From: Ophiosphaerella korrae
Lineage: Eukaryota; Ascomycota; Dothideomycetes; Pleosporales; Phaeosphaeriaceae
Direction: 5' to 3'
DNA: 64,000 bases
Assembly (NCBI GenBank): GCA_028456385.1
Contig: JALNQF010000019.1
Coordinates: forward strand, 1-64,000
The position numbers and the translations under genes were made by a program. Shown here piece by piece: positions 46,479 to 59,575 of this stretch; positions within the stretch are counted from its first letter, which is position 1, and every line of letters starts with the position of its first letter. Below the pieces are notes generated by a model. That model was given only the letters and a program-made list of their open reading frames with translations, was not told the DNA's origin and made no database searches.

Positions 46479-49370
46479 TCATTTCGGTCGTTGGAAAGGA
46501 TGCGCCTCGGTATTTAAGACCCACTCATCTAAGCTCACAACGTCTTCCGTCTCAAAAAGCAGCAAGAAATATTTGAGAGTTTCTGCCAACCAGAAACTCT
46601 CCATAGAATCGTCCAAAGACGGCGACGATTTTGTGATATCATCAATGGCTGAGTTGCCCCACTTGGTGGATGTATGTTGGTCGATGGCAAGGAACATGCG
46701 CCACCCGGCTTCGCGCCAGTGCTTATCGCCAGTGATACGGTACATATACCAGACAGACTCGATGGCTTCTGGGCTAGAGGGAGTTATTAAAATGATACTA
46801 CTATCTCCAATTTCAACTTACCGAAGAATATAATTCCGGGCCCCGATCTTTGTGACGCCTGTTGGCAATCGTTCCTCTTTGAGTCTGTTTTGCACGTAGT
46901 CCTCGTGGTTTAGTGGTGCAACGGGCGAATAAAGATACGGGAATACAGGAAGAGTTTGACTAGGCAGGGGTTCCGCCTCCTCTACATCGGGTGAAGGTTG
47001 AACTCTTGTTGGTGGGCTCCCAGGGTCAACTTCCAAGACTGAATATCGGTTTTTGGAAGGGACGGCCGAGAAAGAAGGAACAGCCTGGAGCTCTGCATCG
47101 TCTAGTAGATCTGTAAGCTGACGTTTGTCCAAGGTATCAGCCATAGCTGGGGTCTGAGTAGCGAGTACTGGAAAGCTAGGGTCGACAGGCGGCTTTGGAG
47201 GTGCGGTCATAGCAGCGAGCTGTTCCTCATACCATGATGAGGCAGATGCCAATTGCGATTGGTAAGCCTTCAGCTGTGTTTTGTAGCTTTCAATGCGGTA
47301 ATCGGATTGTGGATCGAGTATGTCATAGTACAGCGTTTCGTTCCAGGTGCATTCTTTTACACTCTCGCATGGTACCGTTTCAAAGGCCTCTGGCATAATG
47401 CCGGTCTGCGTCATTTTGTAACTCCAGACACACCCTTCTGTTAACTTCTTGGCAATCTCTAGGTCATCGGGGCGATCAAAAATCTTCGCACCCATGCCGA
47501 ACATACCACCAGCAAAGCAAGTCAGGTGGGCATTCTCGCCTTCTAAGTCACCACTTATTGTCTCATCCACATTTGAAGGGACCTGCATTTTTCCACAGAA
47601 GAGTACGTCGTCTTCCTTTGGAAGCATGGGCCGAAATATTAGATGTTCCTTTACCACATCCATAGACTGCTCGTACATCGTTCGGTACTTCTCAATGCGA
47701 CCACCTAGAAGCATGTACTGCTTCGGCAAATATTCGTATGTTGAGTCTGACATACCACCTAGGGTGTACTCTTCACGACCGTAGTCGGATGTTGAGGCGA
47801 AGCCCTGCTCTATGCACTCTTGAGACTTACGTATGGTTGTTGCAACTGATGAAGTCTTTGCTGGTTCTCCATTACTGACGATGGAATTCAATTGAGATGA
47901 TTCGTCAAAATCGACATCAAGTTGCCGTCGTTCTAGAGGCTCGCCCTCCCAGTTACGGACAACTTCTTCACTGGGATTGCCCCGTATGGATACGTCTTTA
48001 TCGTTGGGTGCGACATAGGTAGGATTGGCCCCGTTTGGTGTTAGCACAATTGGGTCTGGCAACTCCAGAGGGATGTATTTCTTGCCCTCGGGGGAGAGCG
48101 ACTCTGTGGGCGAAGGAACAATCGGAGTGTCTACTAATACCTCTGGGGCTATCAGTGGTTTCTGTGGGAGGGAAACAGCCACTTTTCCACAACCTGAAGC
48201 ATCTAAGTGCACCGGCCACATACCAGGAAGCTTTGTCTTATTTTGGAACTCTTCGAGATTATCCGTGATCCGCGCAACGGCATCGTAGTATTTGTGCTCT
48301 CCAGTGAGCTGTGCCAACCGGGTGAATTCCATCGATAATGAGCCGATTTCTGCCAAGACTACGCGGGTGCCAGCCCGATGTTTTTGTGACGCGAATTGAG
48401 GCCTCCAATAGAATGCCATTTGAGGCATTCGATTCGGTGTGTCGAATGCACTTATGAGCACCTCGGCTAGCTCTACTGCCTTATCTAGTAGATTCTTGTA
48501 TTTGTGATTGCTGATGTCGTACGCTGCAATTAGGCCTCCAAGGTAGCGGATTGTAGTCTCGAATAACGGAATATCGGCACGAGATGTGGTGGTAAAATCG
48601 ATTTTATCCACAGCCTTAGCAGCCTCCTCGAATTCGTCCTTCAGCCCCATAATCCATAATGTATCAAGAGAATCGACCAGCGTAGCGCCCCAGTTCGCAA
48701 AGGGATCTTTGTATGTTCCAGATTCGGGCTTGAGCTCATCGTGCATCCACGCATGTTTTTTGTATCCGTTCCATGATTTTTGGAAAACTTGCTTGACCTT
48801 ATTAAGCTTCGCTAGCCGTTCGGCTTTCTCCGTTTCATCTTCCGATTTGAACTTAAATTGTATCTTGGGTATCGCCCTGGGCTTCCCACTTGGTAGTTGT
48901 ATAAAAGACTGAGAAGGAACTGGGAACTTCTCAGGTAGTTTCGACCAGTGAATTGGCTCAATGCTAGTCGATAGCGCGAATTTGTCCGATACAGGGGCGG
49001 GGTTGATGTGTGGGTTGGGTCGTATCGGTGTCGGGATAGAGGGCTTTTGGAGTGATTTATGTATTACGATATGACTCGATCGCGATGGCGGAGGTGCAGG
49101 CGTAGAGATTTCCTTTATTGGAGGTGGCGTCTGCAGTGCTTGGGTTTGGCTTGCTGCCGGAATGTGCATCTCAAGCTTCTTTGTCTCGTGTGCCACCGGA
49201 GGGCGTGGCCTGGAACCAAAACCCAGCGCATCCTCAGCCTCATTCTTCAACTCGGCTGCTGTCGAAGCAGCTTCCTGCCATGTTGTGCTCGATGCCCCAA
49301 ACTTATACAACGCAAAAATAGTGAAAACAGCGAATACCAAGAAGACGCGGTATCTTCTGTATCGAAACAT
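46479..49370 (-). CDS. GH47 alpha-mannosidase-like protein, membrane-anchored
   Basis: Two exons, 46822-49370 and 46479-46773 (48-bp intron GTAAGT...TCTAG), give 947 residues. A type II signal anchor follows the ATG at 49370 ([19 protein letters not shown]), then a Pro-rich stem to about 200. The GH47 barrel is visible: [60 protein letters not shown]-region, [33 protein letters not shown], and the closing [15 protein letters not shown]. About 130 and 150 residues of low-complexity insertion separate these blocks, making it longer than the usual ER or Golgi mannosidase of about 500-600. It may be a Golgi/ER mannosidase or an Mnl2-like protein in glycoprotein processing or ERAD. An upstream non-ATG extension of the frame was rejected. 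Confidence 0.88.
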
Positions 49371-50214
49371 GGCCCAAGGAGCGTGGTAGAATCGAAAGCC
49401 GCGCGCTGGATGAGCTGAAAGGAACAAAAGATCAATTAGGGCGATGTCACTATGTTGCAATCGCCATCTGGTCTGAATGCGCGAAGAGGAAGGAGGGCAA
49501 GGTAAACAAGTGAAGAGACAGATGCCACCAAAACACCCTTGGAGTTAGAGGCAAGGTGTCTCGCACTCGTGGGCCGGCTTGGCCTTCTCCAAGACCCTGT
49601 CCTTATATGGTTAGTTTATCTTTTTGCCTGCACCCCGCAACAAGTGGGTGATCTGATGCGACGGTGGACCTGCATGAGCAGTCTGGAGAGAAGATGCGAC
49701 GGTAAGCATTAATATGAATAGAATATAGACTAAGCGTCAATGTCTTTCACCAAAGACGCGTTTCTCTATTGATCTTGGAGTGTTAAGTCACCCATGGCAG
49801 GTTTCCTGTTCCCCATCAGCCCCTATACGCTGCACAGCATTCGTTTAGCGGGCGCTCTAAATTTAAGCTTAAACTACCCTGGCAGGAACACGGGCTTGCG
49901 CACATCATCTTACCATTTTATAGCCCCTGGTCGTGCATCGTGAAAGACATATAGCTGAGATCATCTTCACGTTGACAAGTAAACATAGAGGCTACAGGCA
50001 CATGCAGGAGTAACTTTGCTTACACGCTACTATATCTTCAGTTTGCATCAATTTCGAGTCGGGCGATTTTGCCGACAATGATATCGACGGATTTTTTAAT
50101 TTATTCTTATCGAGCCGATATAGTGCTACAGACCGGGAAGAAGCGCATTGTGGTCAGGTGCAGTATCCTGATTTTATAGCTTCGTCTAGGATGACGCGAA
50201 AGTCAGTCGCGTCA
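49371..50214. other. Intergenic, GH47 promoter and CCT6 3' flank
   Basis: 844 bp without a supported gene. Both flanking genes are on the minus strand. Confidence 0.5.
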
Positions 50215-52240
50215 TTACCCTTCGCCAGGCTCAGGCTGTCGTCCCATTTGCCGTGCCTTCAACATTTCATCACATAGCAACAAGTTGGACGCAATTCCAG
50301 TAGCTGATGCTATGCAATTGCGTAGCACCCGGAACGAATCGTATACACCTTCTTGGGTTGGGTCCATAGCTTCACCTGTCGCAAGATTGAGCCCCACAAC
50401 ATTCCCTTCAGCATGTTCGTCCTGTAGCGCGGCCACTAAAAGAATGTTAGAAACAAGTTTCTTCCCTAAGGAGGAGTCACTTACAAGAATCTTGAATGTC
50501 GTGGCCAGAATTGGCTGCCAGCGTCTTTGGGATGATAAGGAGAGCGTCTGCAAAGGCTGAGACACCCCATTTTGCCTTTCCCTTTACTGTTTTCTTGAAT
50601 TGTTCGCTTTCGAGATGTGCTGCACAAGCGACTTGGAAAGAACCAGCTCCGGGGACTACGCTCTTATCGACAATCATATTGTAGACACTCCGTAAGCCGT
50701 CCCGTACAGCATCTTTGATCTGGGAGATCGTGTGCGAATTTGGTCCTTTGATAAGTAATGTGACTGATTTTGGCTCCTTGACATCTTCGATGAAGGTGTA
50801 CTTCTCCTCGCCGAGTTGGTGCTCGTAGACGAGCCCTGCCCAACCAAGCACGTCCGGAGTCAAATCATCGACGCTGTTTTGTGCAGTGCCACCACATACA
50901 AGCTGAAGACGCTCCATATTTCTGCGTTTCGCTCGCCTCAGCGCAAAGATGCCGTTCTTAACAAGTACATCCAAACTGAGGGGGTCGATACCTTTTTGAT
51001 TTATTATGACGAAACCCTTCTTTAGGTCATCACCGCAAACCTCTTTCTTCAGCTCAATAATTTTCCTGAGCTTTTCGTCAACGAATCTTCGTTCGCTCTC
51101 GACAAGCTTCTCCCTTTGCTCAGCACTCGAATAGTAGAAACCGGAATTTATTTCTGACTTCTCATATTCCAGGCTGACATTGAGGGTGAGGATAAAGGCA
51201 TTCTCAACTCTCTTAGCCATATCAGGATGCCTTGCGCCGTGATCTAAAGCTAGTCCACGGATGAGCTGTGTATCTGCGGCGGTACGGTGTTGCATAGTCA
51301 TTATCTCCACCATGTGCAAATCCGGTTTTGCGGGTGCCTGGTAGATGGCGAGGACAGAGTCAACAATGTCGGGCGTGAGTTGTTCAGCAAGGGAGCTATC
51401 GAGCTTCGTTGATAATGAAGTCCGGGCGACGGATAGCAGAAGTTCTCGATCGACCTCCTTCTCAAGCTTGAATTCATCGAGGAACTGCCTGTTGTTAATT
51501 CAGCTTTCCTAGTAGCTAATCAAGCTCCCACAAACCTTCAGTGCCTCTGTCTTTGCAATATCGTATCCGTCCGTGATGACTCGGGGGTGGAGTCCCTCGG
51601 AAATATAGCGGTCTGCTTGCTTCAGGAGCTCTCCCACTAGCAATACAACAGATGTTGTTCCATCACCCGTTATATCGTCTTGGGCGGTCGCGGCTCGTGC
51701 AATCATGACCTATGGTTGGTCAGTACATCGATGGCGCCTCAGAGGGAGGTAAAAGTACGGCAGTTGGGTTTTGAATTTGCTGGTATAATGTTAGCCCCAT
51801 CTGGCCATGAAAGCTCGCACACAGGTACAAACCATTTCCTTTAGCAGGACGCTTCCGTCCTTAGTGAGCTTGATCTGAACGTGTCTGTTAATAGCCAACT
51901 TATGATCAGACGATATGTTCCGAACTTACTCCTCCAGCGCCATCAACAAGCCTGTAAAGTGTCAACTTATTTCCGAGAATGTTCGAGACTGGAGTTTTAC
52001 ATCTTCAGCGTTCCGCGGGGCCCTAAATTAGAAGCCAGCACCTAATAGACAGTTTAGAATGATTTCCCCGAGCTGCTAATGGCCCCATCTACCTGTTGTA
52101 AGCCCTCGCCGGCAGAAATGTTGACGCGTAGAGCTTCCCCGCGCCTCTGTGGATTGGTTAGCGATGCATGCGATGAAATAAAATAGCGTGTGACTAACCC
52201 TCGACTCCGCTTTTGGATTAAGTAGCTGTGCGGCCGACAT
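50215..52240 (-). CDS. CCT6: TCP-1 chaperonin subunit zeta (CCT6)
   Basis: Nine exons: 52199-52240, 52093-52146, 52001-52041, 51930-51951, 51833-51874, 51759-51779, 51536-51709, 50485-51484 and 50215-50435, total 539 codons (538 residues) in phase. The start [20 protein letters not shown] is typical of zeta. Downstream: [60 protein letters not shown] (Asp90 of the GDGTT ATPase loop), [33 protein letters not shown] and [20 protein letters not shown]. It is one of eight subunits of the cytosolic TRiC/CCT ring that folds actin, tubulin and WD proteins. Six of the first exons are 21-54 nt. The gene is divergent from NOP56. Confidence 0.96.
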
Positions 52241-52519
52241 GATGAAAAGACTCTATAGGTTATTGAGAACCAGGTAGAGCGCAGTGCAGTAGAAGGAGAA
52301 TCAAGCGTGTTTTGGCGGGGTCTGATAATTCGCGTTGCGTGGATGTTGGAACTTTTGGAACCTTTCCTAGCGCGGTGCACGGGCCTCTGAACTTTGAGCT
52401 TTTTTTCAACTCTGGACACACTTTGACCATCACCTGTACTTGTCGTCGCAATCGTTCGACAACCCCGAATAGCTCAGCGCACTTTCGATAGAGACGAGCT
52501 CCACACTTGGCGACTCAAA
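52241..52519. promoter_or_regulatory. 279-bp divergent promoter, CCT6 and NOP56
   Basis: Shared upstream DNA of two strongly expressed housekeeping genes. No single element is claimed. Confidence 0.5.
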
Positions 52520-54248
52520 ATGTCAATTGACTACCTACTGCACGAAAGCCCTCTGGGCTATGCGGTACGTGACAGAGCTTGCCTGCAACCCTGCAACCAT
52601 GCGTGTCTAGCTGCTAACGTGCGATTTGTAGGTCTTCAAGGTCGTTCTCCAACCCGACACGATTGGAAACCGTCTTCAAGAGGTGCAGAAAGCTGCGCAA
52701 GACCTCGATAAATTCGGCAAGACGGTTGAGCTCGTTGGCCTGGCGCCATTCCAAGGTACCCAGGATGCACTACAGGAGATCAACGACATTAGTGAGGGTA
52801 TCTTGTCGGATTTCTTGCGCGCAACGCTGGAAACAAACCTACCTAAGGCTGGCAAGAAAAAGACAGTCACACTAGGTGTCAGCGAAAAGAACCTCGCTGG
52901 TAGCATCAAAGCAGCTTTCCCCAACCTCTCATGCGAGACTAGCGACACCTCGGAAGTTGTCGCGGACCTCCTCCGTGGGTTGCGCCAGCATTCCGGTAAG
53001 CTTATCAAGAAGCTGCAGCCTGGGGACATTGAGAGGTCCATCCTCGGTCTCGGTCACGCATACTCGCGCGCCAAGGTCAAGTTTAGCGTTCAGAAGCAGG
53101 ACAATCACATTATCCAAGCCATCGCCACACTCGATCAGGTTGATAAAGATGTATGTTGGTATTACCAACTCAGAAGAGAGCAGATACTGACATGCTGTAG
53201 GTGAACCAGTTTAGCATGCGCCTGCGCGAAAATTACGGATGGCATTTCCCGGAGCTGTCGAAAATCATCTCCAACAATGACCAGTATGCTAAGATCGTGC
53301 TTGCCATCGGTAACAAGTCACGGCTTACCGATGATGACCTTCATGATCTCGCAGCCGTTGTTGATGATGACGAGGGTGTTGCCCAGGCTGTTATCAAGGC
53401 AGCCCGCACAAGCATGGGACGCGACTTGTCTGAGGGTGATATGGAGATGGCCATGTCCTTCGCTAAGCGCACGGCATCTCTCACTGCCTACCGAAAACAT
53501 CTCTCCAACTACCTCAGCAACAGGATGAACCAGGTTGCTCCTAACTTGGCTGCTCTTATTGGTGATACGGTTGGAGCGCGTCTTATCTCAAAGGCTGGCT
53601 CACTGACCAATTTGTCTAAATACCCAGCATCGACCGTTCAGATTCTAGGCGCAGAGAAAGCGCTTTTCCGAGCGTAAGTGCACTGGGAACTTCAGCTCAG
53701 AGTAAGGCTAACAAGCAGACAGTCTGAAGACCAAGGGTAACACGCCAAAGTACGGCCTTATCTATCATTCGTCCTTCATTGGCAAGACTGGTGCCAAATC
53801 CAAGGGCAGAATATCACGCTTCCTTGCGAACAAGTGCTCTATTGCATCAAGAATTGACAACTTTTCCGACACACCAACATCGAAGTTTGGCGAGGCCTTG
53901 AAGCGCCAGGTTGAGGATAGGATCGAATTTTATGCTTCTGGTGCACCACCCGCGAAGAATTCAGCTGTCATGCAAGCTGCCATGAATTCTGTGTTGGCCG
54001 ATATTGGTGTCGAGGACCCCACGGCTACCGCTGCTGAGGATGTTGAGATGGCAGATGGTATCACTGCAAGCACCACGGAACAAGCGGTCCGTAAGGAGAA
54101 GAAGGAGAAGAAAGACAAGAAAAAGGACAAGAAGTCGAGGCGCGCCGAGGAAGAAGTATCAGAGAAGAAGTCCAAGAAGGATAAGAAGCGAAAACACGCG
54201 GATGAGGATGGCGAAAGCAAGAAGAAGAACAAGAAAAATAAGGCATAA
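52520..54248 (+). CDS. NOP56: Box C/D snoRNP core protein NOP56
   Basis: Four exons, 52520-52564, 52632-53150, 53201-53673 and 53723-54248, give 520 residues. The N-terminal NOP5NT domain starts [20 protein letters not shown], which separates it from Nop58 (MLYLLYETPAGYA-type start). A coiled coil and the NOP domain follow ([80 protein letters not shown]). The tail from about 455 is KKE/KKD-rich. It forms the core of snoRNPs that guide rRNA 2'-O-methylation in the nucleolus, together with Nop58, Snu13 and fibrillarin. All expected parts are present. Confidence 0.97.
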
Positions 54249-55659
54249 GGGTATGGCTGCCTGTGTATTGGTAACATTTCTGCATTGCTCGCTAGGGCGT
54301 TTCAAGGTGGGGGGTGTTTGTGGCGTTGGTTCTGGAAGCTCTGAATTCATCTCTCATGGTGCAACCATGGAGACATGCGGATGCGGATGATGGACTTGCT
54401 TGGTACATACCAAGCTCTTTTTTTAATTGATCTTTGAAACGGAAAAGCAGAGAAACGCACAGTGAACTGAAACACGCGACTAGTGTAACGTTTGGTGATT
54501 TTTGTATCATGTGAATCTAAGCAGCTCGAAATAACCAGGCAAGCAGGCGGGGGTTCAATTGTTCAATTCGATGGCGTCTGTCTGTTCCTGGATGCTACAT
54601 GACACCCGCACCAATCACGGCGGCGCAACCCCTGTCGCGATCGGAACATGCGCACGGGCCGGATCAGCCACATGCACGCTCAAACCGAAATGCAGAAGCA
54701 CGTTGAAACCTCGATACATCGAAATCGGCCGCCTGTAGTCTGTCGCTGCGACGCAACTTGTGAGAGTTGCGTAGATGGACATGCATGCATCGATGAGCGT
54801 AGCATCTCTTAGCCGGTTTTTCATGGCACCTAACTCGTAATGCAATCAGCGCCAGGCGGCTAATGCGCCTCTTAGGACGTCGTATGATGGAACGAAGTTA
54901 AGGCTAGGAAGCTGTTACTGCATCTGCACACCATACTGCCACCGGCGAACTGCACGAACTGCACGGCATCCGGAAGACTCTGAGCTGGTGCGGGCTGGGG
55001 AAACAGGACTGCAGAATGGTTGAAATGCTTCTCGCTCTTGACCCCGGGCAACGGCACCCGCCCCAGCTTGGTCGGCCGACAGACGCCGAAGACTGTCAGT
55101 CTGGTAGTCTCACAGTCGCAGCCAGCTTGGAGGGCCGCTCCTCTGGCGTAGAAGTGATTTTCTGTAGTCGCAACCAAGCACGGGCGCTGTCCTCAATCGC
55201 GTTTCCATATATCAGACCAGACTGCCCCTTCTTTAAACACGGCAACCTCGCCCTCCCTTTTCTTTCCTCTTTCTCTCTTCTTCTAGATTCCCCGTGTCTT
55301 TTGTCGCGCTGCAAATACCCATTTCATCATTGCTGCCTTTGCTGTGGTCGAGGCCATCAAACTCTCATTAGGGGGCTAAACTTGGTGTTCCTTTCCGTGC
55401 GACAGACTCTCCTAGACGTGTTCCCGAGCTCGGCTTTCGGCTACACGCCCGCTTTGGTGTTCTTCCACACTATAGCCGTGCCCGCTATTCACAACTTTTT
55501 TTGGTGTTGAGACTGCGCACGCCCGCGCAGCCAGCAAACTGCAGCCTGCAGCAAGGTCGACTATCCGCACTACCCAGCTCTAGTCAGCTTGATTCACGCT
55601 CCATACCTCTAGCTCCCTTTAAATGAGCTTTGAATTCTAGGCTGCACTTGATCTACGCC
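54249..55659. other. Intergenic, 1.4 kb, NOP56 3' flank and HPC2 upstream region
   Basis: No supported gene. Toward HPC2 the sequence is C/T-rich (55250-55640), consistent with a long 5' UTR. Frames on both strands lack recognisable content. Confidence 0.5.
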
Positions 55660-57649
55660 ATGGACAATGATGCATCGTCACCTGGAAGTTTGAGCTCACC
55701 ACCACATTCTCCAGAGCAGGGAGGCACGCCAAATCCTACAATGCGATCATCAACACATGCAGGTGGTAGTGGTGTTACTGCAGGCGGGCCTAGCACACCA
55801 ACCCCTGCAAACGCAACCTCATCGCCAGCGCCGCGAGGGCTCACAGCATCTGGACAGCCACGCAAGAAGCCAGGACCGAAACCCAAGCCAAAAGATCCCA
55901 CCGTACCAGAGCCAGAGAAAAAGACTAGGAAGCCTCGGAAAACCATTGAGCCAAAGGAAACCCCAAAAGATGTACCCGTTCAGCCAGTGCCACGCAAAAG
56001 AAGAACCAAAGCATCCTTGGATGCACAGGAGGCTGCACCATCACAACCACCACCGCAGCCGCCGCAACTGCCGCAACCACCGCAACTGCCACAACCACCG
56101 CAACCACCTCAACCACCGCAACCACCGCAACCGCCACAACCACCCCCAGAACTTGTTGAAGAGAAGCCGCCCGCACAGCCATCACCCGTACCGCAACCAA
56201 GACCCAGCGAGCCAGTGCCAACACCACAACCTGAGCAACCACGCCCATTAGGTAATCCGGAGCCCACAATCCACAGCAACCCAAACCTTTCTCACATCAG
56301 CGTTGCGCCTTCCACCCCACGACCAGCCAGTTCAGGGCAACGATATGATCCCATTCGAGGTGGTGTGTTTGAATCGAAGCCTCAAGCACCAAGCGTGCCA
56401 CCACCGGTGTCGCCGCCGCTCAACCGTGCCAGTGCATCTCCCTCAATCACAAGTCTGATTGACCCACCATCTGCCTCCAACTCTTTCTACTCGCATCCCG
56501 TCAAGCATCAACAGCCAGTTTCAGTCACTTCTGCCCCAGTGTCTCCTGCCGGCTTCTCAGTGCGACCAGGGCCGGTCTTTCCTCCGCATGATATTCCAGC
56601 CCAACCGCCACAGCAGTTGCAACCCCAGCCCCAAATACAGTCTCAGACACCACAAAACTATCCTATCGCGCCAGCGCCAGTCCCCATGGAAATCGATTCA
56701 GAGCCGAGCAAACAGACATCGATTCCCATGACCAAGTCCAATTCTACTCATTCAGGAACTCCATCGCACTCTAATGCGCCAACACCACCTGCCAAAGCTG
56801 CCCGACAGAAAGAGGCACCACCACCAATGCCTACTGGTAGCGGCCTCTTATCTGGCACGCCATTTGGGCCTGTCGCAAGCTCCAATGGAACATCGGAGGC
56901 TCAAGGAACCAACATCTGGCTGACATTTAATCTGAAAGGACGCGAAAATATCACCATCAACTTCGCCCAGGAAGTCGAGAACAAATATGGTTTCGCCGCC
57001 CTGCATCCACGTGTCGCTGCGCGCAGGGAGCGCCAGCGCCAGATCACGGCAGCCGGTGCCGCTCTCGAACGAGCCGCAGGCGGAGTATCAAACGATGATA
57101 TGTCAGTCGATCTGTCAGAGAACGAGAGTAATGTCGAGATGGGAGGCATGGATGACGAGACATCCGCCCGCGAAAATGGTGCCAAGAAGCGACGCAAGAG
57201 AAAGCAGGAAGATTACGACAAGGAAGACGATTTCATCGATGACGCAGAACTGGCATGGGAACAACAAGCACTAATGGCCAAGGACGGCTTCTTTGTCTAC
57301 AGTGGCCCACTCGTCACCGAAGAGAAGCCAGCTGTCGAAAGGTACGTTCCTACCGAGTTCTTTTAATCTATATACAATCTCACTGATGATAAACAGAGCT
57401 GACGGAACTATTCGGCGAGGACGCGGACGGGGCCGAGGTGGCACAGTGCGAGGAGATGCGGCAGGACGGGGCCGTGGCCGAGGAGGAGGCCCCGGCTCTC
57501 GGGGTGGCTCCACGGTTCGAAAACCTCGTGTCACGAAGGCCGACCGTGCTATGATGGAGCAGGAGAAGAAGGAGCGTGAAAGCATGGCCGCAAATATTGC
57601 TGCAAAGCAGCCAATAGCAGCTTACTCTGGGCAAAGCAGCGCGGCCTAA
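55660..57649 (+). CDS. HPC2: HIR complex subunit HPC2 (Hpc2-related domain protein)
   Basis: Two exons, 55660-57341 and 57397-57649 (55-bp intron GTACGT...AACAG), give 644 residues. Residues 1-420 are Pro/Ser/Gln-rich with AT-hook-like PRKKPGPKPKPKDP and a long PPQ repeat. A conserved block near 425-475 (IWLTFNLKGRENITINFAQE) precedes a basic NLS (AKKRRKRKQEDYDKE) and the Hpc2-related/ubinuclein domain at about 516-552 (DDFIDDAELAWEQQALMAKD, GFFVYSGPL). The second exon is RGG-rich. Hpc2 is part of the HIR H3-H4 chaperone complex that deposits H3 outside S phase and restrains histone gene transcription. The domain call is strong. The flanking disordered region is typical. Confidence 0.92.
56047..56152 (+). 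repeat. CCACAACCA-type repeat encoding PPQ units in HPC2
   Basis: About 100 bp of imperfect CCGCAACCACC repeats give a (PPQ)n stretch in the disordered N-terminal half of HPC2. Confidence 0.9.
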
Positions 57650-58120
57650 TCCCTTTATCGGCGTCACTGCTGAGTTTATAATAGCCGCTAGCCACGATTC
57701 GCCAGTTCTTAAGTCATATGGGAGCAGGCACGAAGTGTTGAGAGACAGTTATGTCACTCAGATCTGTTTCATGCACCGGACGCAACCTCTGGAGCAGAGT
57801 CAGTTGCACATATGAGCGAGATACGTATGTAGCATTTTTTTATGTTACCTAGTAATACACTAAGAGATGAGCTTTGTTGTGTACATGCGCCGCCGTGAAC
57901 CAGGTGTTATCTCCAACTCCATCGTATCTACCCTGCTTGCTTCCCGATTACCCGTGGAAGCGCTTCCATCGGCCTAGCTCTCTAAATGCGACTCGCTTCA
58001 CGGAATTGCATACATATTGAGTCTCTCAACAATCCATACCACTGTTACATTATTCTATACTTGGGATTGCTACAAGGATCTATTATCCGCCAAACTACAC
58101 CTCAACCAATATCTCCAGCT
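57650..58120. other. Convergent intergenic region, HPC2 and dioxygenase
   Basis: 471 bp of 3' flanks with no supported gene. Confidence 0.6.
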
Positions 58121-59575
58121 TCACTCTGCATCCTCTGGTGCAACAGGCGCTGTATTGTCAACCTGGATTCCACCACGCTTCTTCTCTCTACTATCATGGA
58201 ACGGCAGTCTCCAGCCCCCTTCTTGCTCTGGCGTGCTGAGCCACAACCTCATTAAATGCCGTCTGGGCGCTGGGGGAGGAAAGTCCTTGTACGCAGTCCT
58301 TGCATGAAGAACATGGTTATTTGAGAGGAATTGGATGTCGCCAATATCGAGAACCATGTGTAATGCGAGCTTGAGACAAGTGTCCTCGAGGACTTGGGCC
58401 GCACGCTGCTGTTCTGCAGAAAGTGCGGGGATGAGACCGGCGTCAGAGAAGCGAGTGAGAGACTTGATATAGTAAGGATCCCATCTGTATTATTATCAGT
58501 CATCATCGTACTTTTTAGTACTATAGACGAGGATATCATACTTGGAGTACACCCTTGGGTTATCCCCTGTCTCCAAATAAAATACACTGGTCTTAATCCA
58601 TTCTTGCTGTCCCTTGCTCGTTTCTCCCTTGCGATCAAAGTACCAGATCGGCTGCGTCAAAAGATTTGCAACATCTGGGTTGTTCTTTTGTAAATCATTC
58701 CAAACCGAATGGCTGCTCACCTGTATCGAAATTAGCACTTTTTAGCATCTCGACTTAAGGCTTTGGAGTTGCTTACAAGGTCACTTTCGCCCCCCTCAAG
58801 CGCCTTCGCCACACACAGCAGGCCCACAAGGTCCGCATCGTCAGCATGGAAAAACTGCCGCGCATTGGTGCGGTAAATGCGCACTTTATCGATTGCAGTA
58901 GCATCTTCGCCTAAGTCCTTGACGTGACCAAGAACGTGGCCGCGCGAGTTTTGCGAGACAAAGTACTGTAAGAAGCAATTAACATCGTATTCCGGTCTCA
59001 AACGCAAGGCCGGCCGAAACGAAAAGGAAGCACACGCACCCCTAGATACGTCCCGAGTCCCATGTATGCCACGGCCGATTTTCGGTTTCCCCACTCTGTT
59101 ACAGGGAGGCCTTTGAAGAGGATGAATCCCTTGCCGTCAATGAGGTCTTTGCGTAGGGGCTCGAGGAATTTGCTGAAGTTCTTCAATGCGAATTTTTCTT
59201 TTGTGATGCCTGTCAACGGGACGCCACTCTTGAGAAATGCGTCTGCTGTGTCGCTGATTTCTTGTATCTCTTCGGCTGTGAATGAATGGATCCAGCGTTT
59301 TGGGTTGTTTGTGTATTCAGTTTTGTCCCAAGCTGTTGACTGAGAAAGATTAGCTCTGTAGCAGTTCAAAGTAAAGCACCATGAAGCAGGGGACATACGC
59401 CAGTAATCTCTTTAGGAAAATCTGTGTATGGGTGGAGGTAATTGTAAAGGGGTTCATGCTGGCCTGATGTCTTTATTCCGTCAGGGAATATGTGACTTGG
59501 TGCATTATTGTTGGATATCTTGTTCGAGAGCTCGTGGGGCGCAGTAGGCGCAGATGTTGCCAAGGCAGGAGCCAT
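58121..59575 (-). CDS. TauD/TfdA-type Fe(II)/2-oxoglutarate-dependent dioxygenase
   Basis: Five exons, 59399-59575, 59040-59339, 58777-58965, 58542-58720 and 58121-58484, give 402 residues. N-terminal fungal TauD features are AWDKTEYTNNPKRWIHSFTA and LRKDLIDGKGFILFKGLPV. The iron facial triad is visible: H199-x-D201 in FFHADDADLVGLL and distal His342 in NNHVLHARTAY, with the 2-oxoglutarate-binding Arg in RHLMRLWLSTPE. It oxidises a small organic substrate (taurine, sulfonate or a related compound in characterised relatives), using O2 and 2-oxoglutarate. Substrate identity is not readable. The introns are canonical (GTATGT, GTGCGT, GTAAGC, GTATGA). It sits beside a gene-poor, decayed region, consistent with an accessory gene. 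Confidence 0.92.
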
